64,000 nt of DNA from contig NZ_DATJCS010000051.1 of NCBI RefSeq assembly GCF_035497915.1, positions 62,001-126,000 on the forward strand, in the 5' to 3' direction. Each line of letters begins with the position of its first letter. Position 1 is the stretch's first letter. The notes under the pieces are model-generated. The model ran no database searches. It was not told where the DNA came from and worked only from the letters and a program-made list of their open reading frames with translations. Of the stretch, positions 45,209-53,115 are shown one piece after another. The DNA is from Serpens sp035497915. GTDB lineage: Bacteria; Pseudomonadota; Gammaproteobacteria; Pseudomonadales; Pseudomonadaceae. Both the position numbers and the translations under genes were made by a program.

Positions 45209-46156
45209 ATGAGCAATCTGAGCGATCTCGAACTTTTCGCCCTCGCCGTCAAGCACGGGGGATTCAGCGCTGCCTCGCGAGCCACGGGTATCGAGAAGTC
45301 GCGCCTGAGCCGCCGGGTAACGGCGCTGGAAAAACAGCTGGGCGTGGCTTTGCTGCACCGTACTACCCGCACGGTGGTGCTCACCGAGGCGGGCGAACAT
45401 TTCTACCGGCACTGCCTGTCGACCCTGGAAAGCATGCGGGCGACCTACGAATGCCTGGCCGAACTGCAGGCCGAGCCCTCCGGTACCGTGCGCGTCAGTG
45501 CGCCGCTGCTGCTCTCCGAAAGCTATCTGGCCCATGTGCTGCCGGAGTTCCTGCGCGCTCATCCGAAGGTGTCGGTGGTCATCGAGGCCACCGACAGCGA
45601 TGTGGATCTGTTTGCCGACCGGGTCGACATCGCTCTGCGGGTCATTACCCGCGAGCGAGTCGGCGAACCGAGCGGCGTGGTGGTCCGGGAGCTGGGGCAT
45701 TCCTGTCCGATCCTGGTCGCCAGCCCAGAGTTCCTCGCACGCCACGGAGCCCCCCGCACGCTGGATGAGCTGAGCGCTTTTCCGACCCTGTGCCGGCCTG
45801 AGCAGATCTCCGAGGGCGCCGGCTACTGGGAGCTGTATCGGGAGCGCGCGGTGCCGGTGGTGGTCAACCACAGCCCGGTGCTGGTGACTCGGAACATCCG
45901 GGTGCAACTGGAGGCGGCTATCCACGGCACCGGGATCGCCTTTCTGCACGGCACCCTGCTCAAGGCCAGCCTGCGCGACGGCTTGCTGGTGCGCGTGCTG
46001 CCCGAGTGGAGCGGGCAGACCAGCGTATTGGGCCTCACCTACCCCAGCCCGCGCGGCATGCTGCCCTCGGTGCGCTGCCTGATCGATTTCATCCTGCTCA
46101 GCCTGCCAGGCATCCTGGATCAGGATTTCTATGCCGAGGCGGGGCGTGAGCGTTAG
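45209..46156 (+). CDS. LysR-family transcriptional regulator
   Basis: A 315-aa LTTR. Winged helix-turn-helix at about 1-60 (LELFALAVKHGGFSAASRAT), followed by the periplasmic-binding-like effector domain (GTVRVSAPLLLSES). Close to the CrgA/AaeR-like subgroup by the PSGTVRVSAP segment. The start at 45209 (MSNLSD) suits the family; an upstream ATG would add 11 residues over the operator. Probably controls itself and the divergent membrane protein. Confidence 0.9.
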   Translation: MSNLSDLELFALAVKHGGFSAASRATGIEKSRLSRRVTALEKQLGVALLHRTTRTVVLTEAGEHFYRHCLSTLESMRATYECLAELQAEPSGTVRVSAPLLLSESYLAHVLPEFLRAHPKVSVVIEATDSDVDLFADRVDIALRVITRERVGEPSGVVVRELGHSCPILVASPEFLARHGAPRTLDELSAFPTLCRPEQISEGAGYWELYRERAVPVVVNHSPVLVTRNIRVQLEAAIHGTGIAFLHGTLLKASLRDGLLVRVLPEWSGQTSVLGLTYPSPRGMLPSVRCLIDFILLSLPGILDQDFYAEAGRER

Positions 46157-46183
46157 GCCGGGCAGGTCCGGCCCCACAGGGGG

Positions 46184-47224
46184 TTATCCGGGCTCCTCGT
46201 CCATCCGCCGGTCCTGACCGGGACGTTGTAGGGCCGGCTTTACGCCGGCCAGCGGGGTTGCAGGCGACCCCAGGCTCTCGGTTGTGAGCCGCTCCTGCGG
46301 CCGCTGCTCAACCGCCAGCCCACCAAACGACGCCGTGGCATCCACATAGCGCAGCGCCGATTTCATGTCCTTCCAGCCGACATATTGCATCAGCGCCTTC
46401 ATATCCCAGCCGCTGCCCGCCGCCCAGGTGGCGAAACCACGGCGCAGCGAGTGGCTGCTGTAGGCCTCCGCCGGGATGCCGGCCTGTTCCAGGATGCGGC
46501 GCAGCAGTGCGATCAGGCTATTGGGGTTGAGTCCCTCCTCCGCCAGGCGCCCCCAGCGGTCGATGCGGCGAAACACCGGGCCGTGACTGATTCCGGCGGT
46601 GCCGATCCAGTCCAGATACGCCTGTACCGGACAGAGCCGGCGCAACGCCGGGGCCTGGTGGGTAACGCCCAGGTTGTCGCGATCGCCCTTGCTGCGCGGC
46701 AGGTACAGCGTCATGCCGGCGCCGGGCACCGCCTCGATGTGTTCCGCCCGCAGGCGGCACAGCTCGTCGCTGCGAAAGCCGCGCCAGAAACCCAATAGCA
46801 GCAGCGCGCGGTCCCGGCGCACGCGCAGCAGTACGCTTCGATCCCCGTCCTGCAGCGCCTGTTCGGCCTGGCGCTCCAGGACGTCAGCCGCCTGCTGTAA
46901 TTGCTGCAGGCGCAGCGGCGCGGCCTGCTTTTCCCGGGCTGGATGCAGGCTGCGAATGCCTTTGAGCACCTGGCGCACCAGCGGCGCCTTGGTGGGATCG
47001 GGAAAGCCCTGGCTGACATGCCATTGCGACAACGCGGCCAGGCGCAGCTTGAGCGTGTTGAGCGCCAGCGTGCCGGCGTGTTCGGCGAGGTAGCGGGCGA
47101 TGCTGTCGCTGGTGGCCGGCAGGAAGCCACCCCAGCTCACTTCGTAGTGCTCGATGGCGGCCTTGTAGCTGCGCCGGGTGTTGTCCCGGGTGCCGGCCTG
47201 CAGATAGCGCTCGACGTCGCTCAT
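46184..47224 (-). CDS. Tyrosine recombinase with REP-encoded C-terminus
   Basis: A 346-aa tyrosine recombinase. Active-site residues Arg151 (GFRSDEL), Lys179 (RSKGD), His258-x-x-Arg261 (HSLRRGF), Trp284 (YVGW, replacing His) and Tyr293 (LRYVDA). A SAM-like N-terminal domain spans about 1-95. The last 30 residues are unlike the family; residues 325-333 (LAGVKPALQ) are encoded by a REP palindrome at 46227-46250. It is divergent from a KfrA-like gene, with which it may form a functional pair. Confidence 0.87.
   Translation of the reverse strand: MSDVERYLQAGTRDNTRRSYKAAIEHYEVSWGGFLPATSDSIARYLAEHAGTLALNTLKLRLAALSQWHVSQGFPDPTKAPLVRQVLKGIRSLHPAREKQAAPLRLQQLQQAADVLERQAEQALQDGDRSVLLRVRRDRALLLLGFWRGFRSDELCRLRAEHIEAVPGAGMTLYLPRSKGDRDNLGVTHQAPALRRLCPVQAYLDWIGTAGISHGPVFRRIDRWGRLAEEGLNPNSLIALLRRILEQAGIPAEAYSSHSLRRGFATWAAGSGWDMKALMQYVGWKDMKSALRYVDATASFGGLAVEQRPQERLTTESLGSPATPLAGVKPALQRPGQDRRMDEEPG
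46227..46250. repeat. REP element inside the recombinase 3' end
   Basis: TGTAGGGCCGGC-TTTAC-GCCGGCC, core arms at 46232-46238 and 46244-46250. Same sequence as the elements at 36808-36826 and 59036-59186, in the opposite orientation to the first. Confidence 0.75.
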
Positions 47225-47337
47225 GTCCTCTCCCGCTGTACCGCGCAGCCCTGATTGTGACCTGAAACGGCGTTAACCTGTGATAAGCCTCCATTATCTT
47301 ATCTTTAATCGCTGTTAGTCATTGCTTAAATTATCGG

Positions 47338-47349
47338 CATACTGGTATG
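47338..47349. promoter_or_regulatory. Palindrome in the recombinase/KfrA-like divergent region
   Basis: CATAC-TG-GTATG in an AT-rich interval 46 bp before the KfrA-like start. KfrA proteins repress their own promoter, so this may be an autoregulatory operator; a -35-like TTGCTT lies at 47322. Confidence 0.4.
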
Positions 47350-47394
47350 TATATATGTAATACGTAAAATCGCTACGAAATAATAGGAGCACAC

Positions 47395-49062
47395 ATGGCA
47401 CGCAGCGGCATCAACAAGGCACTGGTGCAGAAGGCAAGGGACGCCCTGCTCGCTCGCGGCGAGCATCCCAGCATCGATGCAATTCGCATCGAGCTGGGCA
47501 ATACCGGCTCCAAGAGCACCATTCATCGCTGTCTCAAGGAGCTGGAGGGCCGTGGCGTCGCCCTGCCCGCTGCCGACCCGGGTCTGCCGATCAGCGAGCG
47601 CCTGGGTCAGGTAGTGGCGCGTCTGGCCGAGGCGCTGGAACAAGAGGCCGCCGAAAGCGTGGCCGATGAGCGCGCCGAGCTGGCCCGCGAGCGCCTGGAA
47701 TGGCAGACGCGCCTGCAGGACAGCGACGTGCGGGCAAGCCAGCTGCAAGCGCGACAGGCCGAGCTGAGCACCCTCCTCGCCGAGCGCGAGCAAGCCCATG
47801 AACAGTTGCGCGAGCAGCTGCAACAGCGTGACCTGGAGCTGGCCCGCGCCCTGCAGGCCGCGCAGGACCTGCAGACGCGGCTGGACGACCGTGATGGGCA
47901 GATCCGTTCGCTGGAGGACAAGCACCAGCACGCCCGCGATGCACTGGAGCACTACCGCCAGGCCAGTCGCGAACAGCGCGAGCAGGATCAGCGTCGCCAT
48001 GAGACCCAGCTGCAGCAGCTGCAAATGGAGCTGCGCCAGTCGCAGCAGAGCCTGCTGGTCAAGCAGGATGAACTGACCCGCCTGCACCGCGACAACGAGC
48101 GACTGCTCACCGAGGCGGCGCAGTTGCGGCGCGAACAGGAGCGCCTGTCCGCCGAACTGCCGACCTTGCAGGGACGCCTTGCCCAGGCCGAAACGTCCGC
48201 GCAGGTGCTGGACGTGCGTCTGGAAGCGGCGCAGCGCGAGATCGACAAGCTGGAAGCCGCGCGCCAGGAATACGCCGAGCAGTTGCGCCTGGCCCAGGCG
48301 AGCGCGGCACGCCCCACGGCGCCGGGCCTGTATCAGGCACTGGCGTTGCGCCCCGACGACTGTCGTCCGTTGTTGGAGGCCGTACTGCCGCTGGCCGCAG
48401 AGGCCGGCTCGCGCCTGGCGGTAGCCTTCGCCAGCGATGTCGAACGCCTGCGCACCGAGCGTGAGACCGAGCAGTTCCTCAAGGAGCGTCTCGAAGCCCT
48501 GCTGCCCTGCCAGGCGGAAGGCAGCCAGCGCACGGTGTGGACGGTGGAAGGCTGTGTCGGAGCCGCGTTGCATGGCGGCGCCTTCAGCATCGCACTGCTG
48601 CGCGACGGCAAGCCGATGCTGGCGTTGGTCATGGCGCCCGAACTGGCGGATTGCATCGCCTGGGCGTCGGGCCTGGACGGCCTGCTGCGCAACGGCTCGC
48701 CAGTGGCCCCGACCCTGCCCCGGATGCGCCTGGAGCAAGGGGTTCAGGTCCTGGCTGATCGGGCGGACGAACGCCTGCGGCAATGGAGCGCGCCGGCCGA
48801 GCTCGAGCTGGTGCCGCATCCGGCCTACCGTCTGGCGCGAGTCGCCGCCGGTGACGGCGTGTGCGCGCTGGGCAGCCAGAGCGTGCCGCAGCGCACCCTG
48901 CGCGCCGCCCTGGCGTTGCTCAAGGCTGCCGGGGGCGTGCTGCTGGATCCGCGCGGTCAGTTGATCGAGCCCGGGCGCGAGACCCTGGACGGCTTCTGGG
49001 CCGGCTCGTCGAACGCCTGCGCCCTGCTGGTGGAACGCAGCCGCCAGGTGCGCCTGCGCTAG
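47395..49062 (+). CDS. KfrA-like DNA-binding protein with long coiled coil
   Basis: A 555-aa protein. Residues 1 to about 110 match the KfrA_N DNA-binding domain (KARDALLARGEHPSIDAIRI, GSKSTIHRCLKEL). Residues about 110-300 are Glu/Gln/Arg/Leu-rich heptad repeats expected to form a long coiled coil. Residues about 310-555 form a globular domain (LYQALALRPDDCRPLLEAV) that plasmid KfrA proteins do not have and that I do not recognise. Plasmid KfrA acts in segregation and autorepression. Divergent from the tyrosine recombinase; the ATG follows AGGAG. The function of this chromosomal form is unknown. Confidence 0.78.
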   Translation: MARSGINKALVQKARDALLARGEHPSIDAIRIELGNTGSKSTIHRCLKELEGRGVALPAADPGLPISERLGQVVARLAEALEQEAAESVADERAELARERLEWQTRLQDSDVRASQLQARQAELSTLLAEREQAHEQLREQLQQRDLELARALQAAQDLQTRLDDRDGQIRSLEDKHQHARDALEHYRQASREQREQDQRRHETQLQQLQMELRQSQQSLLVKQDELTRLHRDNERLLTEAAQLRREQERLSAELPTLQGRLAQAETSAQVLDVRLEAAQREIDKLEAARQEYAEQLRLAQASAARPTAPGLYQALALRPDDCRPLLEAVLPLAAEAGSRLAVAFASDVERLRTERETEQFLKERLEALLPCQAEGSQRTVWTVEGCVGAALHGGAFSIALLRDGKPMLALVMAPELADCIAWASGLDGLLRNGSPVAPTLPRMRLEQGVQVLADRADERLRQWSAPAELELVPHPAYRLARVAAGDGVCALGSQSVPQRTLRAALALLKAAGGVLLDPRGQLIEPGRETLDGFWAGSSNACALLVERSRQVRLR

Positions 49063-49072
49063 GCGCGGCGCA

Positions 49073-49528
49073 TCAGGAGGCTTTTTTCAGCCCCTTCTTC
49101 ATGGTTTCCATTTCCGCGCCCAGCTCTTCCAGGCGCGGCTTGCCGAGCAGCTTGTCGGCTTCGGGGAAGAGTTCGCCCTCTTCCTCCTCGATATGGTGCT
49201 CAAGCAGCTCCTTGAGCACCTTCACGCGGCCAGTGAAGGGAATGCTCGCCGGGTCAGTTTGCAACAGGTCCGGCAGCACCAACGCCTCCACGGTCCGGTG
49301 CTCTTCACGGGCCTCGGCGTCCATGATGGCCGCATCCTTGCCGCCTGCCTGCTTGTAGGCGGGATAGAAGATCTGCTCTTCCAGTTGGGTATGCACGGTC
49401 AGCTCCTGTTCGATCCGGTGCAGCAGCTCCTGGCGCGTCTTGACGGCCCGCTCGGTGGTGGAGCTCAGCTGCTCCAGCAGTTTGCGCACGGTGTCATGGT
49501 CCTGCTTGAGCAGCTCTATGGCGTTCAT
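49073..49528 (-). CDS. Hemerythrin HHE-domain protein
   Basis: A 151-aa four-helix hemerythrin-like protein. Possible di-iron ligands: HDTVRKLL, HTQLEEQIFYP, EEHRTVEAL and HHIEEEEGELFP. No transmembrane or signal segment, so it is cytosolic; such proteins sense or store O2, NO or iron. The ATG at 49528 has GGAG 7 nt upstream. Convergent with the KfrA-like gene. Confidence 0.87.
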   Translation of the reverse strand: MNAIELLKQDHDTVRKLLEQLSSTTERAVKTRQELLHRIEQELTVHTQLEEQIFYPAYKQAGGKDAAIMDAEAREEHRTVEALVLPDLLQTDPASIPFTGRVKVLKELLEHHIEEEEGELFPEADKLLGKPRLEELGAEMETMKKGLKKAS

Positions 49529-49770
49529 GGCGACTCTCCACGGCGATGGGTCTCGGGATAAGGGGCAGACCGCCAGCCCTGCGTGCGGTTCGAGACGCGG
49601 GATGGATGGCCTTTTCGGTCGGGCCCGCACGCTGCCAGGCGGCGAACAGCCCGGACGGTGCCCGGAAGCCTTGCGTCCCAAGGGCTGCAGCCGGTCGCAT
49701 GGCGTGGGGAAGGTCCCGACCCACTGCTACATTCAGGAATGTCACTGCTGCATCACAGAGGGACGAGAAC

Positions 49771-50058
49771 ATGTCAAAACAAGAAAGCCCTGTTGATTAT
49801 CTGATCGAAGTGCTCTCCAAGGATTACCGGATCACCCGAGAATTGCGCCCGGATGCTTCACTGGTTCTTTCCCTGCACCGTCGTTCCGACGACACCCAGG
49901 TGCTGCGCCGGGTCGTGACGGCGCAGGAACAGCGCAACCCTGTGCTGATCAACGACGTGCTGGAACGCGTGCGACGCGATCTGCTTGCCCACCAGGGCCC
50001 CCTGCAGAAAAGCCACATCGGCTATTTCCATAAACGCCTGCAACTCCCCTACTTCTGA
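49771..50058 (+). CDS. Small Pseudomonas protein (possibly DUF3509)
   Basis: A 95-aa protein without signal or membrane segments. The pattern (DYRITRELRPDASLVLSL, ... VVTAQEQ, ... RVRRDLLAHQGP) resembles what I recall of DUF3509, a short pseudomonad family of unknown function; the match is uncertain. The ATG follows GAGGGAC. The gene is followed by a hairpin and lies 86 bp upstream of the next small membrane protein. Confidence 0.65.
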   Translation: MSKQESPVDYLIEVLSKDYRITRELRPDASLVLSLHRRSDDTQVLRRVVTAQEQRNPVLINDVLERVRRDLLAHQGPLQKSHIGYFHKRLQLPYF

Positions 50059-50070
50059 CCCCTCCGCGGG

Positions 50071-50086
50071 CCGGCCGTCTGGCCGG
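50071..50086. terminator. Hairpin after the DUF3509-like gene
   Basis: CCGGCC-GTCT-GGCCGG, 12 nt after the stop; no T-run. Confidence 0.45.
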
Positions 50087-50113
50087 AATCATTCGTCTGG
50101 GCTGTTGCCCAAC

Positions 50114-50132
50114 CCTGCACGCCCCGTGCAGG
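50114..50132 (+). promoter_or_regulatory. Leader hairpin beside the ribosome site of the next gene
   Basis: CCTGCACG-CCC-CGTGCAGG. Its last GG is the beginning of the GGAAGGG Shine-Dalgarno, 7 nt before the ATG at 50145, so folding could affect translation. Confidence 0.4.
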
Positions 50133-50144
50133 AAGGGTCAGCCC

Positions 50145-50648
50145 ATGCGCTCGGATGACTTCAGGCCCCGCGATTATCCGGTCGAGGACGACATCGCGTT
50201 CCAGCGCAAGCTCTGGAAACTGGAGCGCGTCGGCTGGCTGCTATTGCTGGGGCTGATGGTACTTGCGCTGCTGGGGCTGTTTTCCCGGGGGCCGCTGAGC
50301 ACTCAGCAGCGCCTGACCGCCGATGAAGCACTGCAACTTCGCTACCAGCGGTTCCAGCGCCAGGATGCCAGCGACACCTTGCAAGTGACGCTGCGGGGCG
50401 CGCCTGGCGAAATTCGGCACCTGCTGCTGGAAGCCCCGTTCTTCGACACCTACAACATCGAGACCATCCAGCCACAGCCCCTGGCAGCCGCCAGCGAGCA
50501 CGGCGGACTGAAGCTGACGGTGCGTCTCGACCCTGGGGGGCAGGCGTCGGTGCATTTCGGCCTGCGTCCGCAGCAGATCGGCCCGGTGCACCATCGGGTG
50601 CGCGCCGGCAACCAGCAACTGACGTTCTGGCAGTTCATCTATCCCTGA
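50145..50648 (+). CDS. Single-pass membrane protein of unknown function
   Basis: A 167-aa protein. The N-terminal 25 residues are cytosolic; a single helix at about 29-48 (VGWLLLLGLMVLALLGLF) anchors a periplasmic domain of about 115 residues, beta-rich by composition. It has no signal cleavage site. It is 11 bp upstream of the YetF gene, so the two are probably co-expressed and may form a complex. The family is not recognised. Confidence 0.75.
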   Translation: MRSDDFRPRDYPVEDDIAFQRKLWKLERVGWLLLLGLMVLALLGLFSRGPLSTQQRLTADEALQLRYQRFQRQDASDTLQVTLRGAPGEIRHLLLEAPFFDTYNIETIQPQPLAAASEHGGLKLTVRLDPGGQASVHFGLRPQQIGPVHHRVRAGNQQLTFWQFIYP

Positions 50649-50659
50649 GGAGGGCCGCC

Positions 50660-51103
50660 ATGGACGCAGTGCTGCGGGCCGTGTCCATCTATTTCGCGCT
50701 GCTGTTGCTGTTTCGCCTGGCGGGGCGTCGCACCATGGCGGAGATCACGCCGTTCGACCTGGTCCTGTTGCTGATCATCGGCGAAGCCACCCAGCAGGCG
50801 CTGCTGGGCGATGATTTTTCCATCACTAACAGCGTGCTGGTGATCAGCGCGCTGATCGGCGTCGATATCGGCTTGTCCAAGCTCAAGCTGCGCAGCAAGA
50901 ACGTGGAGCGCTGGCTGGACGGCACGCCGACGCTGCTGGTCGAGAACGGCCGGCCGCTCAGGGCGCGCATCGAAGAGGCCCGCCTGCAGGACGAAGACAT
51001 CCTCCAGGCGGCTCGCGAGGGCCAGGGATTGGAGCGCATGGACCAGATCAAGTACGCCATCCTGGAACGCAACGGCAAGATTTCCATCATTCCCTATCGC
51101 TAG
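50660..51103 (+). CDS. YetF (DUF421) membrane protein
   Basis: A 147-aa YetF-family protein. Two N-terminal helices (VSIYFALLLLFRLAGRR, DLVLLLIIGEATQQ) precede a soluble domain of about 80 residues (PTLLVENGRPLRARI) that ends PYR. YetF/DUF421 proteins are widespread and uncharacterised; some affect stress or spore germination. Directly downstream of a single-pass protein with 11 bp between. Confidence 0.85.
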   Translation: MDAVLRAVSIYFALLLLFRLAGRRTMAEITPFDLVLLLIIGEATQQALLGDDFSITNSVLVISALIGVDIGLSKLKLRSKNVERWLDGTPTLLVENGRPLRARIEEARLQDEDILQAAREGQGLERMDQIKYAILERNGKISIIPYR

Positions 51104-51122
51104 ACGGCGCCACGCCCGCAGG

Positions 51123-51875
51123 TCAGTCGCGCACCAGGCGCAGGCGTTCGCCCACCACCATCTCGGTGATCCAGTTGACCAGGATATTGGTGTAGGACTC
51201 CTGGGCCATCCGGTCACTCAGGGAATGGTCGGCGGCATCAATGATCCGGTGACTCAGGGAATGCGCCTGGCGGAAAGCGGCGCGGTAGCTCATCAGGGTC
51301 GCATGGGGCACATGTTCGTCATGCTCGGACTCGACCAGCAGCACATCGCCGCGGAATTCGGCGCAGGCGCGCAGGGCGCGGTTGTCCGCGACCGGAATCG
51401 CTTGTTGGCGGTAGCGGGCTAGATCGACCTTGTCCAGCTGGCGCTTGGGAATGTTCCACTGCTCGTCCCGGTAGATGGCGGGCACCCGCAGGGCCAGCCA
51501 TTTGACCGGCCGCAGGCTGGTGAGGATGGTGGCCAGGTAGCCGCCATAGCTGGTGCCGACCACGGCGATGGCATCGGTGTCGATCGCCGGATGGCTGCAC
51601 AGGCGCTCGTAGGCGGCCAGCAGGTCGCGCAGGTTGTCTTCCCGGGTCACCTGCGCCAGGCGCGCCTCGGCGGCGGCATGGCCGCGCAGGTCGAAGGTCA
51701 GGCACACGCAGCCCAGCCCGGCGATTCCCTTGGCGCGCACCAGGTCGCGCTGCTGGCTGCCACCCCAGCCGTGCACGAACAGCACGCCCGGCACCCGGGC
51801 GCGCGGGCTGAGGAAGGTGCCTTCCATCACCTCCTGTTCGATCCGGATGCGGATCGTTTCACTCCTGGCCGTCAT
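51123..51875 (-). CDS. Alpha/beta hydrolase (dienelactone hydrolase-like)
   Basis: A 250-aa alpha/beta hydrolase. Oxyanion region FVHGWGGSQ, nucleophile Ser in VVGTSYGGYLA, acid in VESEHDEHVP and His in IIDAADHSLSD, so the catalytic triad is intact. No signal peptide. It overlaps the DUF3182 gene upstream by 17 bp, which suggests coupled translation. Substrate unknown. Confidence 0.85.
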   Translation of the reverse strand: MTARSETIRIRIEQEVMEGTFLSPRARVPGVLFVHGWGGSQQRDLVRAKGIAGLGCVCLTFDLRGHAAAEARLAQVTREDNLRDLLAAYERLCSHPAIDTDAIAVVGTSYGGYLATILTSLRPVKWLALRVPAIYRDEQWNIPKRQLDKVDLARYRQQAIPVADNRALRACAEFRGDVLLVESEHDEHVPHATLMSYRAAFRQAHSLSHRIIDAADHSLSDRMAQESYTNILVNWITEMVVGERLRLVRD

Positions 51876-52971
51876 AGGCTTCCACCATGGCGTACTTGAG
51901 CAGGAAGCCGAGCTCGTCGTCCTCGCCGCGAAAAATCACCGTGGCGTTGGTCGGCAGCGGCTTGTCCTCGAAGCGTTCGAACGACGAGGCGCGCACCACG
52001 CGCAACTGCGGGTTGTCGATGAAGGCCTGCAGCGCGGCCACCTCGGCGCTGCTGGCTCCGCCCAGGCGCCACGACTGTTCGAGCACCCCGGCGCGCGTGC
52101 GCCCCTGGGCATCCAGGCCCAGCGCCATGTCGTAGTTGCGCCGCGAAGCAAAGAAACCGGGTAGCAGGGCGTTGGCCGCGGCGTCGAAACAGCGGGCCTG
52201 GGCGATGGCCAGGCGAATCGGCTCGGCCAGATCCAGGCGCAGCAGGTCGTCATAGTCACCCTGTGCCACCACCAGATCGGAGCCGCCGTAGGCGAGCCGG
52301 CCGGCATGGTCGGGGGTGAGGTGCTGACTGCCGAAGTAGCTGAGCAATCGGCCATCCACCCACAGCTGGCCCACGCTGAACGTCTGGCAGTCGGCCAGGT
52401 CCTCCTCGAGCACTACGCCGCCTTCCAGCATCGCGGTGCTCTCGGGCACCGTCAGCCAGGCGCGGAACTCGCTTTCGTCCGTGACCCGCCACTGCTCGCG
52501 GCCGCCACTGGCCCGCGCGGCCTTGATGCGCAGCGGGCCGTGCGGCAGCAATTGGCGCGCGGCCACCTCTGCGTCCTCGCGGGAGAACACGCTGAATCCC
52601 GGCAGCGCGCAGTCGTGAAGGCGCGCCGCGAAGGCATCGATCCAGCCCTCCGGGCGTGTCGCCCGGGGCGATACCAGCGGGTGGGTGATGACCTTGCTGG
52701 CCATGAAGGCCCGCTCCACGTAGCCGCCGAACAGATCGTCCGGCCCGCGCACGTTGAACGCGCGGGCCTGCTCCGCGCCTTTCAGGGTCTGCGCGGGCAC
52801 CAGGTAACAGCGCTGGCCGGCATGCCGCTGCGGGTCGTAGTCACCGCCGTATTCCAGTCCGCGAATGTCGGCCAGCCAGCGGGCGAGCGCGCGCGTGGTT
52901 GCGGACTGGTGCCGGGGCGCCTGCGCAGAGTCGATATGAGACACAACAATCGGTCGTGGGGTGATGGGCAT
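51859..52971 (-). CDS. DUF3182 family protein (ATP-grasp-like)
   Basis: A 370-aa protein of DUF3182. The C-terminal two thirds resemble an ATP-grasp fold (LRIKAARASGGREQW, AMLEGGVVLEEDL). The family is found in proteobacteria and its reaction is unknown; an ATP-dependent carboxylate-amine ligation would be the guess. The start follows GAGGGGGAATCGCC. Overlap with the hydrolase implies a two-gene operon. Confidence 0.82.
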   Translation of the reverse strand: MPITPRPIVVSHIDSAQAPRHQSATTRALARWLADIRGLEYGGDYDPQRHAGQRCYLVPAQTLKGAEQARAFNVRGPDDLFGGYVERAFMASKVITHPLVSPRATRPEGWIDAFAARLHDCALPGFSVFSREDAEVAARQLLPHGPLRIKAARASGGREQWRVTDESEFRAWLTVPESTAMLEGGVVLEEDLADCQTFSVGQLWVDGRLLSYFGSQHLTPDHAGRLAYGGSDLVVAQGDYDDLLRLDLAEPIRLAIAQARCFDAAANALLPGFFASRRNYDMALGLDAQGRTRAGVLEQSWRLGGASSAEVAALQAFIDNPQLRVVRASSFERFEDKPLPTNATVIFRGEDDELGFLLKYAMVEAYDGQE

Positions 52972-53078
52972 GGCGATTCCCCCTCGATAAGCGGCACGGA
53001 AACGACAGTGCGTGAGTGAGTGACCATGAGGTTTCCGGCCAGTTCGTCACGGCGGGCCAACGCCGGGCATGGCTTGCC

Positions 53079-53084
53079 TATAGT
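53079..53084 (+). promoter_or_regulatory. -10 element (TATAGT) of dcyD operon
   Basis: GCCTATAGT lies 31 bp upstream of the dcyD ATG and is sigma-S-like (C at -13). No clear -35. Confidence 0.35.
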
Positions 53085-53115
53085 CAACTGCGATCGCCCC
53101 TTCGGAGCCTCCGCC

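Noticed and set aside
49050..49095. A terminator between the KfrA-like and hemerythrin genes
   Set aside because: A GC-rich partial hairpin and a T6 run are present, but 12 nt apart and inside the hemerythrin coding end; the fold is weak.
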